This document shows positions 8,783 to 17,499 of a DNA stretch of 64,000 nt, piece by piece. Source of the DNA: Cellvibrio zantedeschiae (GTDB lineage: Bacteria > Pseudomonadota > Gammaproteobacteria > Pseudomonadales > Cellvibrionaceae). The DNA lies in assembly GCF_014652535.1 (NCBI RefSeq), contig NZ_BMYZ01000004.1, forward strand, positions 76,844-140,843. Reading direction: 5' to 3'. How positions within the stretch are numbered: the stretch's first letter is position 1; every line of letters begins with the position of its first letter. The translations under genes and the position numbers were made by a program. The notes under the pieces are model-generated. The model was not told the DNA's origin. It saw only the letters and a program-made list of their open reading frames with translations, and ran no database searches.

Positions 8783-9502
8783 CTATAAAATTTTGGTCGT
8801 CTTGTCCAAAAATACGCAAGCACCTTTGGCCAGTATTTTATCGCTGGGTTCATCTATGGCTGAACCGCCAGCTTCTTCTTCAGTGAGCCACAGGTAAGCT
8901 GCGTCGCGAATTAAATGCATATGGGTATCGGTCAGTGCTAATTGCGCATCGCCACCTTTGGTAAAGACCGCAAGCGAACGTATTTGGCCGTCATTGCGCG
9001 AGACTGCCCATAGTTGCAGATTTTTTTCGGGCGAAACATTTATTGTTTCCCATTTTAGCCAAAGTGTTTTGGCATTGGCGGCAGTAAGCGCGGTTAAAAG
9101 CGGTGCACCTTTTTCATCAGCCAGTACAGCAACATAATCACTGTTGGGTTGCGCTGATTTATGCGTCGGCAACAATAAAACTCCGCACAGTAAAAGCAGG
9201 CTGAAGGCAACACTTGCAGCGGGCAACCAACTAATTTGCCACCAGGGTTTACGCGATTCAGTCGCGCTGTTGGTGAGTTGTTTTTCAATGGCTTTCCAGG
9301 TTTCGGGACTTGTTGGGCGCTCTTCGTGAATGTCGCTCATGGCGATCAATTCCTCCTCCCAAAAATTCACGCGGCTTTGCAATTCAGAATCGCGCGCTAA
9401 TTGTTCGGCAAAAACTTTGCGTTCCTCACCGCGCATAACACCGGTCACGTAATCAAAGGCGAGTTGGTCAAGTTCTGTGTCTCTGGCGGTCTTGTCGTTC
9501 AT
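8783..9502 (-). CDS. Anti-sigma factor, RskA/anti-sigma-K type
   Basis: Membrane anti-sigma factor of 239 residues expected to hold the adjacent ECF sigma factor inactive. The cytoplasmic part (about 1-85) carries a DYVxGxMRxEERxxFxxxL helix and a FWEEEL segment typical of the family. One transmembrane helix follows (about 93-113), then a periplasmic anti-sigma-K domain (PF10099) with LWLKWETINVSPEKNLQLWAV. The ATG at 9502 overlaps the sigma gene stop as ATGA and has GGAGG upstream, so translation is coupled; an in-frame ATG at 9517 would lie further inside the sigma gene. The periplasmic signal is unknown. Confidence 0.85.
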   Translation of the reverse strand: MNDKTARDTELDQLAFDYVTGVMRGEERKVFAEQLARDSELQSRVNFWEEELIAMSDIHEERPTSPETWKAIEKQLTNSATESRKPWWQISWLPAASVAFSLLLLCGVLLLPTHKSAQPNSDYVAVLADEKGAPLLTALTAANAKTLWLKWETINVSPEKNLQLWAVSRNDGQIRSLAVFTKGGDAQLALTDTHMHLIRDAAYLWLTEEEAGGSAIDEPSDKILAKGACVFLDKTTKIL

Positions 9503-10062
9503 ACCGCCTCCAAACATTGTTTAAGGCGTTCAGCGCCGCGATGCAACCAGGACTTCACGGTGTTGGTGTTGGTAGAAAAAGTCTGTGCAATTTCTTCGCG
9601 CGATTGGCCGTGCAAATAAGCCAGCTCAATACTGCGCTTGATGTTTTCACCGAGAGTGGTGAGGCAGCGATGGATATGAAAATTGAGCTGGGAATTTTGC
9701 ACTTCGGCCTCGGGGCTATTGTTGCCGGGGATAGCTTCTATCACTTCATCATAGCCGAAGCTGGTGAATTTTTTCTGGTGGCGCTGCTCGCTGTCGAGTT
9801 TATCCAGCGCGCGATAGCGCACTATGCTAGCGAGCCAGGTAAGCGGTTTGGCGAGGTGTGGCCGGTAACTTCCAGCATTATTCCAAATCTGCAAAAAAGC
9901 TTCTTGCAAGGCATCGGCTGCCGCTTCTTCAGAGCGCAGAATGCGATAGGCCACCGCATTTAAATAGGGACCTACTGTTTCAAACAGGGCTTTGAGTGCC
10001 GCTTGGTCGCGCAGGGCGCAGCGACCAATCAGGCTGATTAATTTGTCTTCTCGCGTATCCAT
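9499..10062 (-). CDS. ECF-family RNA polymerase sigma factor (SigK-like)
   Basis: ECF sigma factor of 187 residues. Region 2 covers about 20-90 (AYRILRSEEAAADALQEAFLQIW). Region 4 covers about 125-185 and includes a helix-turn-helix (SREEIAQTFSTNTNTVKSWLHRG). It overlaps the anti-sigma gene by four bases, a typical cognate pair. The likely regulon includes its own operon and perhaps the neighbouring porin and LRR genes. No ECF-type -35/-10 pair could be identified with confidence in 10063-10292. Confidence 0.9.
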   Translation of the reverse strand: MDTREDKLISLIGRCALRDQAALKALFETVGPYLNAVAYRILRSEEAAADALQEAFLQIWNNAGSYRPHLAKPLTWLASIVRYRALDKLDSEQRHQKKFTSFGYDEVIEAIPGNNSPEAEVQNSQLNFHIHRCLTTLGENIKRSIELAYLHGQSREEIAQTFSTNTNTVKSWLHRGAERLKQCLEAV

Positions 10063-10292
10063 AATGACTCTGAGTGAATTCCTGCCAAAGGGATTGCCGG
10101 GTCAGTATAAAGCATCAACCTAACCGGTTTTATGTTCTATACGGAATGAAAGAAATAAAGTTGCAGCGTACGAGAAAATAATGTCCTAGCTTAATTAAGC
10201 ATTGAGGCTAATGCAGCCTTGATGCAACAAGGTTTTGGCGGATATAGTGAAGGATATCTTATAGAGTCAACCGCAGTCATTTTGAGGGAAAC

Positions 10293-10781
10293 ATGCAGTC
10301 TGAAATTCAGGTCATACAAGCTGATTTACATAATCCGCAACATGCGAGTGCGCTTATATTCTTGTTAAACGAATATGCTAAAGATGAAATGGGCGGCGGT
10401 GAAGAATTAAAAGATTTTGTAAAAGAAAATCTGGTTGCTTCATTAAAACACCGCCCCGGTGTTCATGTGGTGCTGGCGTTTGCGGATAGCAAACCTGCTG
10501 GTTTGGCAAATTGCTTTGAAGGTTTTTCAACATTTGTGGGAAAACCACTATTGAACATTCATGATTTTGCCGTAGCACCAGAATTTCGCGGTAGGGGCAT
10601 TGCAAAAAAATTAATGGAAAAAATTGAAGAAATAGCTCGATCACTCGATTGCTGCAAAATCACACTGGAAGTATTAGAGGGAAATAAGGTTGCGCAAGCC
10701 GCATATAAAGCCTGCGGATTCGCCGGATACGAGCTTGATCCTAAAATGGGACGCGCTATGTTTTGGCAGAAAAAATTGTAG
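10293..10781 (+). CDS. GNAT-family N-acetyltransferase
   Basis: GCN5-related acetyltransferase of 162 residues. The acetyl-CoA-binding motif A is visible as EFRGRGIAKKLM (near 100-111), preceded by a beta strand LLNIHDFAVAP. Motif B-like sequence follows (LEVLEGNKVAQAAYKACGF). The ATG at 10293 has GAGGGA at good spacing. The substrate cannot be read from sequence. It stands alone, diverging from the ECF sigma gene. Confidence 0.85.
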   Translation: MQSEIQVIQADLHNPQHASALIFLLNEYAKDEMGGGEELKDFVKENLVASLKHRPGVHVVLAFADSKPAGLANCFEGFSTFVGKPLLNIHDFAVAPEFRGRGIAKKLMEKIEEIARSLDCCKITLEVLEGNKVAQAAYKACGFAGYELDPKMGRAMFWQKKL

Positions 10782-11211
10782 CCATACGGAAAAGATGATT
10801 AAACCTTCACTATTAAAGTCGCATCCTAAAATAGCTGTGCTGACAAATGTTGATTTTTATGTCAAATAAATCAGATATTTAACGGGGCGCATACCATTGG
10901 TTTAGATGTTAACCGGTTACTTCGATCTGTTCTTGTATTCTTTGAAGGAGTCTCGTTAGAATAAAGCAATTATAAAAATGAACGGGATTTTTAAGGCAAT
11001 GTTTGCGACTTCATTGAAAGTGTTCTCGATACACGCTCTTTTAAAAGTAGCTGTGTGTCGCTTAATAGCTTTCCCTCCAATAAAAATCTCAAGTTACATT
11101 TCATTCAACGTGTGTGGCTGGTTGGTCCAGAAAATTATTTCGCCCAGCCATTTTGCAATGTTGCTCATTAAGTGCGAGCGAATATTTCGAAACTCTTAAA
11201 GGGAATTATCC
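10782..11211. other. Intergenic region before the TonB-type gene
   Basis: About 430 bp without a convincing gene. A 73-codon open frame at 10978-11199 has no recognisable family and no good ribosome binding site. The main visible element is a palindrome at 10917-10930 (TGTTAACCGGTTAC, core TAACCGGTTA), listed separately. The rest is AT-rich and could hold the promoter for the TonB-type gene. Confidence 0.5.
10917..10930. promoter_or_regulatory. Palindromic candidate operator TGTTAACCGGTTAC
   Basis: Core TAACCGGTTA is a perfect 10-bp palindrome centred on CG, the shape favoured by LacI-type regulators. It lies about 280 bp before the TonB-type gene. No regulator gene is nearby, so the assignment is weak. 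Confidence 0.3.
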
Positions 11212-11865
11212 ATGTCCTATTATCAACCGCGAAAGGCTCGGCAGCGAGCGACTGGAATTGCGATTGTTGTTGTCATGCATATTCTATTGATTTATGTATT
11301 GGCTAACTCTTTGGCGGTTTTTAGCAAGCACAAAATAGTAGAAGCGATTGAGACTGAAATTGTAGAGAATGATCCGCCTGAAGTTGAAATACCTGTTCCT
11401 GTCGAGCCTTCAGAAATAAAAACCTCGGTCCCCGATTTTGTTTCGCCGCCAACCCTTGGTTTTGAAGCGGAAGCAACACCTGCAAATAACGCGATACAAC
11501 ATGTTCAGCATACGGTTGTTACCGAAAATCCAGCTTTTGTTAAACCCAGACGATCATCCAAAGGTTTGACGCATCCAAAATACCCTGAAGATGCCGCGCG
11601 TTTAGGTGAGCAAGGAACGACAGAGCTTAATTTAAATATTGCTGAAAGCGGTGATGTTGTAGATGCAAAGCTGATTCTGTCTAGCGGATCTACCAGTTTA
11701 GATCAGGCAATTATGACCCACGCTTTACGTCACTGGAAATTTACACCTTGTATGGACAATGGGCAGCCTGTTGCGTGTTGGCATCCATTCACGTTTCAAT
11801 GGAATATTGAAAATGCCAAGAAAAAAGGCACATGGAAATCTGTTGTGGCTGCAAAAAGCGAATAA
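11212..11865 (+). CDS. TonB-family energy transducer-like protein
   Basis: TonB-like protein of 217 residues. A cytoplasmic basic start (PRKARQR) precedes one membrane helix (about 14-34). An acidic/proline-containing periplasmic stretch follows (ENDPPEVEIPVPVEPSE). The C-terminal TonB domain (about 118-205) carries HPKYPEDAARLGEQGTTELN and a closing LDQAIMTHALRHWKF segment. AAGGGA precedes the ATG. It would pass proton-motive energy to TonB-dependent receptors, but no exbB/exbD genes are adjacent. It may instead be one of the dispersed TonB paralogs common in receptor-rich polysaccharide degraders. Confidence 0.8.
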   Translation: MSYYQPRKARQRATGIAIVVVMHILLIYVLANSLAVFSKHKIVEAIETEIVENDPPEVEIPVPVEPSEIKTSVPDFVSPPTLGFEAEATPANNAIQHVQHTVVTENPAFVKPRRSSKGLTHPKYPEDAARLGEQGTTELNLNIAESGDVVDAKLILSSGSTSLDQAIMTHALRHWKFTPCMDNGQPVACWHPFTFQWNIENAKKKGTWKSVVAAKSE

Positions 11866-12140
11866 TTCTATTTCCTATGCTCCATTCCGGCGACAGATAA
11901 ATTATTTTAATCAGCGGCCATTTGCCATTTGCAAGTTCCAATTATAAATCGAGTTAAAAGTTTGGATGGGAAAATAGAGGACGGGAATTTCGGGCAGGTT
12001 TTGTTTTGCCAGATCGTTTGATCTATATGTCTGCAGGATTAGATGGAGTTAGAACAGATTTTGTGTAAAAATTAAACCAAATTTTGAATATATGTTATCT
12101 ACTAATCTGCAATAGTCTTGCTTTGTATAAGGAGGCAGGG

Positions 12141-15100
12141 ATGCTTCGGAAATCTAAAATTGCTTTATTGTTATCTTTCGTTTGCGGCTGCGCATTGGCT
12201 GATGAGCGCCAAAAAATTGTAAGTACCAGGTTATTGCCAAGTGGCGCAACGTCCTCTTTAGTTCAGGTCGATGGTAGCCTCGATCATTCGATAGTTTCCG
12301 TTAGTGGTAGCACCTCCCAGCTAAAGGTTAGTACGTTCGGTGTTAATGAATCTGGCCGTTATCTAATTCGTTTGAAGGATCTACCGATACAACCCCTCAT
12401 CAAGAGTATGAAGCAGCAGCTTCGGGTTGATGCACAGCCAAACCAAAGCCAAGTTCAGCAAATGAAAGCGGCAGCCGTTAATCAAAAAATTCTCATTGCT
12501 AGTAATCAAAATAAATTAATTTCCCGATTAACTTCTTTAAGATCTCTGTCCAAAGTCCATTACAAATTTAGTGAACTTACTAACACCCTTAGTGTAACCC
12601 TTAAAGATGCCGATCTAGGTGTTGTAAGAAATCTACCGGAAGTAGAAGGTGTATATTCCGACAATCGAGTAACTATTAATGCCGCTGAAAATATTGCGCA
12701 AATAAAAGCGCCAGATGTTTGGAATCTGAAAGATGGAAATGGTTTTGCTGTTACCGGGAGAGGGATAAAAGTCGCCATTCTAGATACGGGTATAGATTTT
12801 TCACATCCTGATTTGGGGGGCTGTGTTGGGGTAAGTTGTAAGGTCAGATTGGGACAGAGTTTTGTTGAAGGAAAGCCGTCTGACGATTTTATGGATCGCA
12901 ATGGTCATGGTACCCATGTGGCGGGCATAGTATCCGCTAATGGTGTTTTAAAAGGCGTTGCGCCTGATGCCACGCTTTATGCTTTTAAGGTGCTGGACGA
13001 CTCTGGTTATGGCCAAGATAGCGGCATTATTGCAGCCTTGGAAAAAGCAACTAATCCCGATGGAGACCCAGATACAGATGATGGGGCTGATGTAATTAAC
13101 CTGAGTTTGGGTGGTTTCGGAGCGGCTAACTCACCATTGTCAGAAGCTGCTAATGCAGCGATGAGTGCTGGTATTGTGGTGGTAGCGGCGGCAGGTAATG
13201 AACCGGGTTACAGAACGATTGGAAGTCCTGGTAATGCGGAGAGGGTACTTACAGTAGGCGCCATTGATCAGCAGGGAGTTATGGCTTATTTCAGTTCGAG
13301 GGGGCCGATAGTCGGGAAGAGTTACGTTAAACCAGAGGTGCTGGCTCCTGGTGTAAATATCAATTCACTTAAGCCTGGTAACGCTTATGCCGTGATGAGT
13401 GGTACAAGTATGGCCGCACCACATGTCGCAGGAGCCGCTGCACTTATGCTGCAGTTGCATCCGAATTTGAAGCCCGAAGATATTAAATCATTACTAATGA
13501 CCTCTGCGCATGGAATTGGTGAGGATGTTTTCACGCAGGGCACCGGATACATAGACTTAAACCTGGCGTCGTCGCTGCAATGGATAATTCAAAATCCGCT
13601 GAATTTTGTTGGAAATGTAGATGTAGGTTTGGCGATATGGGAGCAACCATTTACGCTAAAAATAAAAAATATTTCGCAACAGAAATTGAGCCTTGATATT
13701 AATTCGCCACAGTCTTCAATTTCCGGATTGTCATTAGGTATGCCTGCATCTCCTGCTGAGCTTGAACCAATGGCATCGGCTCAATACCAATTTAAAGCAA
13801 AAGTCGATAATGCTTTACTAGGCTTTCCCACCAATCAATCAATGCATTTTGAAAGTAAGTTTTCTGTAAAATCCGGATTAAACGAAATTAATGTTTCTGC
13901 GGTCATTGTGAAGGCAGCGAAGCTTACGGTCCAAGCTTCTGTTGGTCTCTATTCAGCTGCCCTTTTAGGGCAAAACAGCGGTCAGTTAAATCAAATCTAT
14001 CGGGCAGAAGGCTGTGGTGCTAATCCAGAACCCTATGACTTTTATGTAAACCCAGGCGTTTATGATGCCTTATTATATTTTTGTGATGGATCAATTGTTG
14101 CGAAAGAATTGCTGAATCTTGAGAAAGAGCTTGTTGTTAAAGCCTCAAGTGAAGATGCGAAAGTAATAATGAATATTGATCAGGCAAGATTAACCGATGG
14201 TCGAATTTTGTCTGCAGATAATATTGTTACTCATTCAGGCATAGAACTATTGTTTCACGAACCATCTAAATCTGGATTTTATATTTTTTTAAATGGATAT
14301 TCGTCGAGCAAAATAAAATTATCACCAATGTCAAATCGAATTAAGCTTTCTGCCGGTATTCTTTATAAAGAAAATATCCCCGACTGGTCGGATCTCTACT
14401 TTATTAATTGGTATAGGCCTGACGGAATCACTCAAGGCGAATCCAAAGCATTGGATATGAAAAAGCTTGTTGAATTAGATTTCCGTTATGCAGATAAAAA
14501 AATCGTTCAACAAGGTATATTGGACGCTGTGTGGGTGAAAGAAATTAATCCATTTATGCAATTTATATCATTAGGTGGGGCAACTTTTAATTACCCTTTT
14601 ATCGAAAAGCCTTTACTTCGAAAGATATATTCTGAACCATCTACTTTGGCTAAAAGTGAGTTCGCTTTAGAAATTGAAGTTGATAAAAAAGATCCGAACT
14701 TCGGTATAAATAATGTTGCATCCACAGATTATATTGGGCTTTTGAGTCAAACCGATATCGTGAAGTTTTCTTCACCTTTTTTACTACAACAACAGGATAT
14801 GCAGGTATTCCCTAATAAGGGCACATATTTGGATGGAAATGGATATTTTTTCCCGCTACAACTTCGCTATCATAAAGATTACAAAGTTTTTGATGAGATA
14901 GATGGTGATAATTTTGTAGGTTGGGTTAGGGGTGTTGATGGCTTCCGAAATAGATTTTATGACGTAACCGATTTTAAAACCTATTGTGACGATAATTTAA
15001 TAATTTCTGGTACAAGACCGTTGTCACCTTACCCCAATGAATCATCGATATGCGATACCGTAAAGATAGAGCGCCGTTGGGAGAATCGATACTTGGATAA

Positions 15101-16361
15101 CGTGGGAGAAATAGTTGCTGTTCAACAGCTGGATATGGTTGAAGCTAAACGATTAGATAGTGCAGACGGCTGGGTTACCCCATTGTTAGATACATTAGTT
15201 TTTTCAAACGGAAGTGATATTTCCAGGGTTTTAAACTCCGCTGATCCTAAAATTAAATTTAGTTTCAGAGGCCGGTTGAGAAATTATCTACTCGATAAGA
15301 ATGAATTGACCTTTGAGTATAAATTAAATAATGAAGCGTCGTGGCGATCGCTAAATGTGGAAATTGACAATAATTATTTTGTGGCGCGTTTACCTTTATT
15401 GTCTGGATCGCATAATGTTTCTTTGCATATTAAATATAAAGGTACAGGTAGAAGCTACATAGAACATACGCTAAGTAATGTCTTCTTATTGGGTAGAGGT
15501 GCGATTCCCGTGACTTCTGCACCAGAGTTTTCGTTATTGCCAGATATTGTTATTGAGGCAACGAGTAAGCTAACACCTTTTGTGCTTCCAGATGTATACG
15601 CTACTGATTTTAGCGATGGAAAAATTAAAGCTGTAACAGTAGATTTTGGCCCCTATCCTTTGGGTAAAAATACCATTTCGTGGAGCGCGAAAAATGCTTC
15701 AGGCATACAAGGTAAAGCATCGCAAACATTAATTGTTCAAGATACTAAACCGCCGACGGTAATTGCTCCTGCTGATATTTCGCGAGAGGCAACAGGAAAA
15801 GAGACCGCCATAAGTTTTGGCGTTGCCAGTGCAACAGACGCTGTCGACGGCATATTACCAGCAACTACAACAGACAATGGGGCTGCATTAAATATTGGTA
15901 AATATTCTATCGAATGGAAGGCAACGGATTCATCTGGAAATATTGGTTCGGCGGTTCAATCTGTCGTCGTTAAGGATACAACAGCTCCTAGTGTTATTGC
16001 GCCACCGCCTATAAATATTGCGGCAAAGCTATTTCCGATATCGGTACCTCTAGGTACGGCAACGGCAACGGATATTGTTGATGGTGTGCTCATACCCACT
16101 CCCAGCGAGTCGGGTCCGTTCAATGAAGGGCAATACACAATTACGTGGTCTGTAAAAGACAAGGCAGGCAATCTGGGTACGTCTACTCAGACGGTTAACA
16201 TTACTCGCGAAGCTTCGTCTAATAATAGCGGTGGCGGTGGCGGTGGCGGTGGCGGTGGCGGTGGTAGCGTGGGCATTGGTTTTTTGATTTTATTGCTCGC
16301 CTATAGCCTATGTTTATTGCCTAAACAATATTCTAGGAATCGCTTGGGTACACATATTTAA
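12141..16361 (+). CDS. Secreted subtilisin-like (S8) protease with HYR-type repeats and GlyGly-CTERM tail
   Basis: Large exported serine protease of 1406 residues. The ATG at 12141 has AAGGAGG upstream and starts a signal peptide (about 1-21); a frame-open ATG at 12084 lacks both. A propeptide-like region (about 65-180) precedes the S8 domain with Asp215 (AILDTGID), His256 (NGHGTHVAG), oxyanion Asn353 (AAAGNE) and Ser423 (SGTSMAAPHVAG). A long central region (about 480-1130) is not recognised. Three HYR-like beta repeats follow (about 1145-1360; PPTVIAPADI and DTTAPSVIAP starts). The C-terminus is a 12-glycine run, a hydrophobic helix and a short basic tail, matching GlyGly-CTERM sorting, in which a rhombosortase releases the protein at the surface. 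It is probably nutritional; the substrate is unknown. Confidence 0.88.
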   Translation: MLRKSKIALLLSFVCGCALADERQKIVSTRLLPSGATSSLVQVDGSLDHSIVSVSGSTSQLKVSTFGVNESGRYLIRLKDLPIQPLIKSMKQQLRVDAQPNQSQVQQMKAAAVNQKILIASNQNKLISRLTSLRSLSKVHYKFSELTNTLSVTLKDADLGVVRNLPEVEGVYSDNRVTINAAENIAQIKAPDVWNLKDGNGFAVTGRGIKVAILDTGIDFSHPDLGGCVGVSCKVRLGQSFVEGKPSDDFMDRNGHGTHVAGIVSANGVLKGVAPDATLYAFKVLDDSGYGQDSGIIAALEKATNPDGDPDTDDGADVINLSLGGFGAANSPLSEAANAAMSAGIVVVAAAGNEPGYRTIGSPGNAERVLTVGAIDQQGVMAYFSSRGPIVGKSYVKPEVLAPGVNINSLKPGNAYAVMSGTSMAAPHVAGAAALMLQLHPNLKPEDIKSLLMTSAHGIGEDVFTQGTGYIDLNLASSLQWIIQNPLNFVGNVDVGLAIWEQPFTLKIKNISQQKLSLDINSPQSSISGLSLGMPASPAELEPMASAQYQFKAKVDNALLGFPTNQSMHFESKFSVKSGLNEINVSAVIVKAAKLTVQASVGLYSAALLGQNSGQLNQIYRAEGCGANPEPYDFYVNPGVYDALLYFCDGSIVAKELLNLEKELVVKASSEDAKVIMNIDQARLTDGRILSADNIVTHSGIELLFHEPSKSGFYIFLNGYSSSKIKLSPMSNRIKLSAGILYKENIPDWSDLYFINWYRPDGITQGESKALDMKKLVELDFRYADKKIVQQGILDAVWVKEINPFMQFISLGGATFNYPFIEKPLLRKIYSEPSTLAKSEFALEIEVDKKDPNFGINNVASTDYIGLLSQTDIVKFSSPFLLQQQDMQVFPNKGTYLDGNGYFFPLQLRYHKDYKVFDEIDGDNFVGWVRGVDGFRNRFYDVTDFKTYCDDNLIISGTRPLSPYPNESSICDTVKIERRWENRYLDNVGEIVAVQQLDMVEAKRLDSADGWVTPLLDTLVFSNGSDISRVLNSADPKIKFSFRGRLRNYLLDKNELTFEYKLNNEASWRSLNVEIDNNYFVARLPLLSGSHNVSLHIKYKGTGRSYIEHTLSNVFLLGRGAIPVTSAPEFSLLPDIVIEATSKLTPFVLPDVYATDFSDGKIKAVTVDFGPYPLGKNTISWSAKNASGIQGKASQTLIVQDTKPPTVIAPADISREATGKETAISFGVASATDAVDGILPATTTDNGAALNIGKYSIEWKATDSSGNIGSAVQSVVVKDTTAPSVIAPPPINIAAKLFPISVPLGTATATDIVDGVLIPTPSESGPFNEGQYTITWSVKDKAGNLGTSTQTVNITREASSNNSGGGGGGGGGGGGSVGIGFLILLLAYSLCLLPKQYSRNRLGTHI
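16230..16265 (+). repeat. Hexanucleotide microsatellite (GGTGGC)5 plus GGTGGT
   Basis: Five exact GGTGGC units and one GGTGGT encode the 12-glycine run before the sorting helix of the S8 protease. Unit gain or loss would change the linker length by two residues without breaking the frame. Confidence 0.85.
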
Positions 16362-16742
16362 TGGATTACTTTCAAAAACTCTTTCATGTCGCTCACACGG
16401 ATGATTAAACGCATTATCACAATATCACCGAAGTGATCCATAAATGGTTATTTCCACGTCCAAGTGGATTGTTCTATGTTTCACTTAAAGAGGTGTATGT
16501 GGAGTTCGCCCTCATCAGTGTTGAGGGCGCGCTATTTAAAACGGCAAGCTTTAGCAGGGACTATTAGCGTGGTAAAAATGCGGATTTATTCTGGTAGAGG
16601 GAACCCACTAAACGATGTGAAAAACACTCGCTACCTGAAAGTTGTTATGTTGAAAGAGGGTTGGTTGGATAAAAAAAGCTCAATCAATTTTTAAAAGATG
16701 TAGAAGCTGCGCGCAAACAGGAGAAATAAATTCTTGTAAAAG
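16362..16742 (+). pseudogene. Gene-poor stretch with a possible degraded ORF
   Basis: About 380 bp between the S8 protease and algR. One frame from about 16577 reads MRIYSGRGNPLNDV and continues through KVVMLKEGWLDKK up to a run of seven A residues (16671-16677). A one-base shift there continues as LNQFLKDVEAARKQEK and stops near 16730. This could be a short gene broken by a homopolymer frameshift. Upstream pieces in other frames are also interrupted. No family is recognised and chance cannot be excluded. Confidence 0.25.
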
Positions 16743-17480
16743 TTAAATAGCTTTCAATAATTCCTTTACATCACTCACATGGCGACGGCTGATAATTGGC
16801 CGCTGTTCTGTATCTGCCAACCTAACCTGATATTGTCCCTGAGTTGCGCGTTCTATAGCTTCAATATGCTTTACGGAAATTAATGCGTTGCGATGGATGC
16901 GAATAAAACGGCCGGAAAATTCTTCTTCTAATTCTTTTAAGGTTTCATCTAACAAATGCTCGCCGTTACGATGAAATACTGTCACGTATTTGTGATCGGC
17001 TACAAAATAACGAACATCTTCCAGTGGAATCAACTCAATGCCGCGGCGAGTTTTTGCGCTTATATGCGAGCGAGCGTTTTTATTTTCCTGCGCTGGCACT
17101 TGCGCTGCGGCACGTTGAACTTTGTTGAGCTTTTGTGCTTTCGCAAGTGCGTCTTGCAGTTGTTCTGCTTTAATGGGTTTTAATAAATAGCCAATAGCCG
17201 TAGTACCAAAAGCATCGAGCGCGTATTGGTCGAAGGCAGTGCAAAAAATTATCGCGGGCGGGCAATCCAATTGGCTAATTTCATGAGCGAGTGCAAGGCC
17301 ATCTTTTCCGGGCATGCGCACGTCGAGTAAAACAATGTCGGGATCATGTTCGTTAATGGCAGCCAGCGCTGCTTCGGCGTTGTCGGCTTCTGCAATAATA
17401 TTATGTTCGTCCAGTTTTTCAATCATGCGTGCCAAGCGTTGGCGTGCCAAGGGCTCATCATCGACAATCAAGATTTCCAT
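16743..17480 (-). CDS. algR: LytTR-type response regulator AlgR
   Basis: Response regulator of 245 residues. The receiver domain (about 1-120) has acidic residues D7 and D8, phosphoacceptor D53 (LLDVRMPGKDG) and the conserved Lys in LLKPIK. A LytTR DNA-binding domain (about 140-243) carries EDVRYFVADHKYVTV and RFIRIHRNALISV. It follows algZ by 19 bp on the same strand. The order argH / algZ-algR is that of Pseudomonas, where AlgR controls alginate, type IV pili and virulence genes. The regulon here is unknown. hemC, which follows algR in Pseudomonas, is absent. Confidence 0.88.
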   Translation of the reverse strand: MEILIVDDEPLARQRLARMIEKLDEHNIIAEADNAEAALAAINEHDPDIVLLDVRMPGKDGLALAHEISQLDCPPAIIFCTAFDQYALDAFGTTAIGYLLKPIKAEQLQDALAKAQKLNKVQRAAAQVPAQENKNARSHISAKTRRGIELIPLEDVRYFVADHKYVTVFHRNGEHLLDETLKELEEEFSGRFIRIHRNALISVKHIEAIERATQGQYQVRLADTEQRPIISRRHVSDVKELLKAI

Positions 17481-17499
17481 TTATTATGCTCTCGTTGTT

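Noticed and set aside
9517-9963. 148-codon plus-strand frame over the ECF sigma gene
   Set aside because: Antisense to clear sigma regions 2 and 4, with no Shine-Dalgarno.
10978-11199. 73-codon ORF before the TonB-type gene
   Set aside because: No ribosome binding site, no family resemblance and unusual composition; treated as intergenic.
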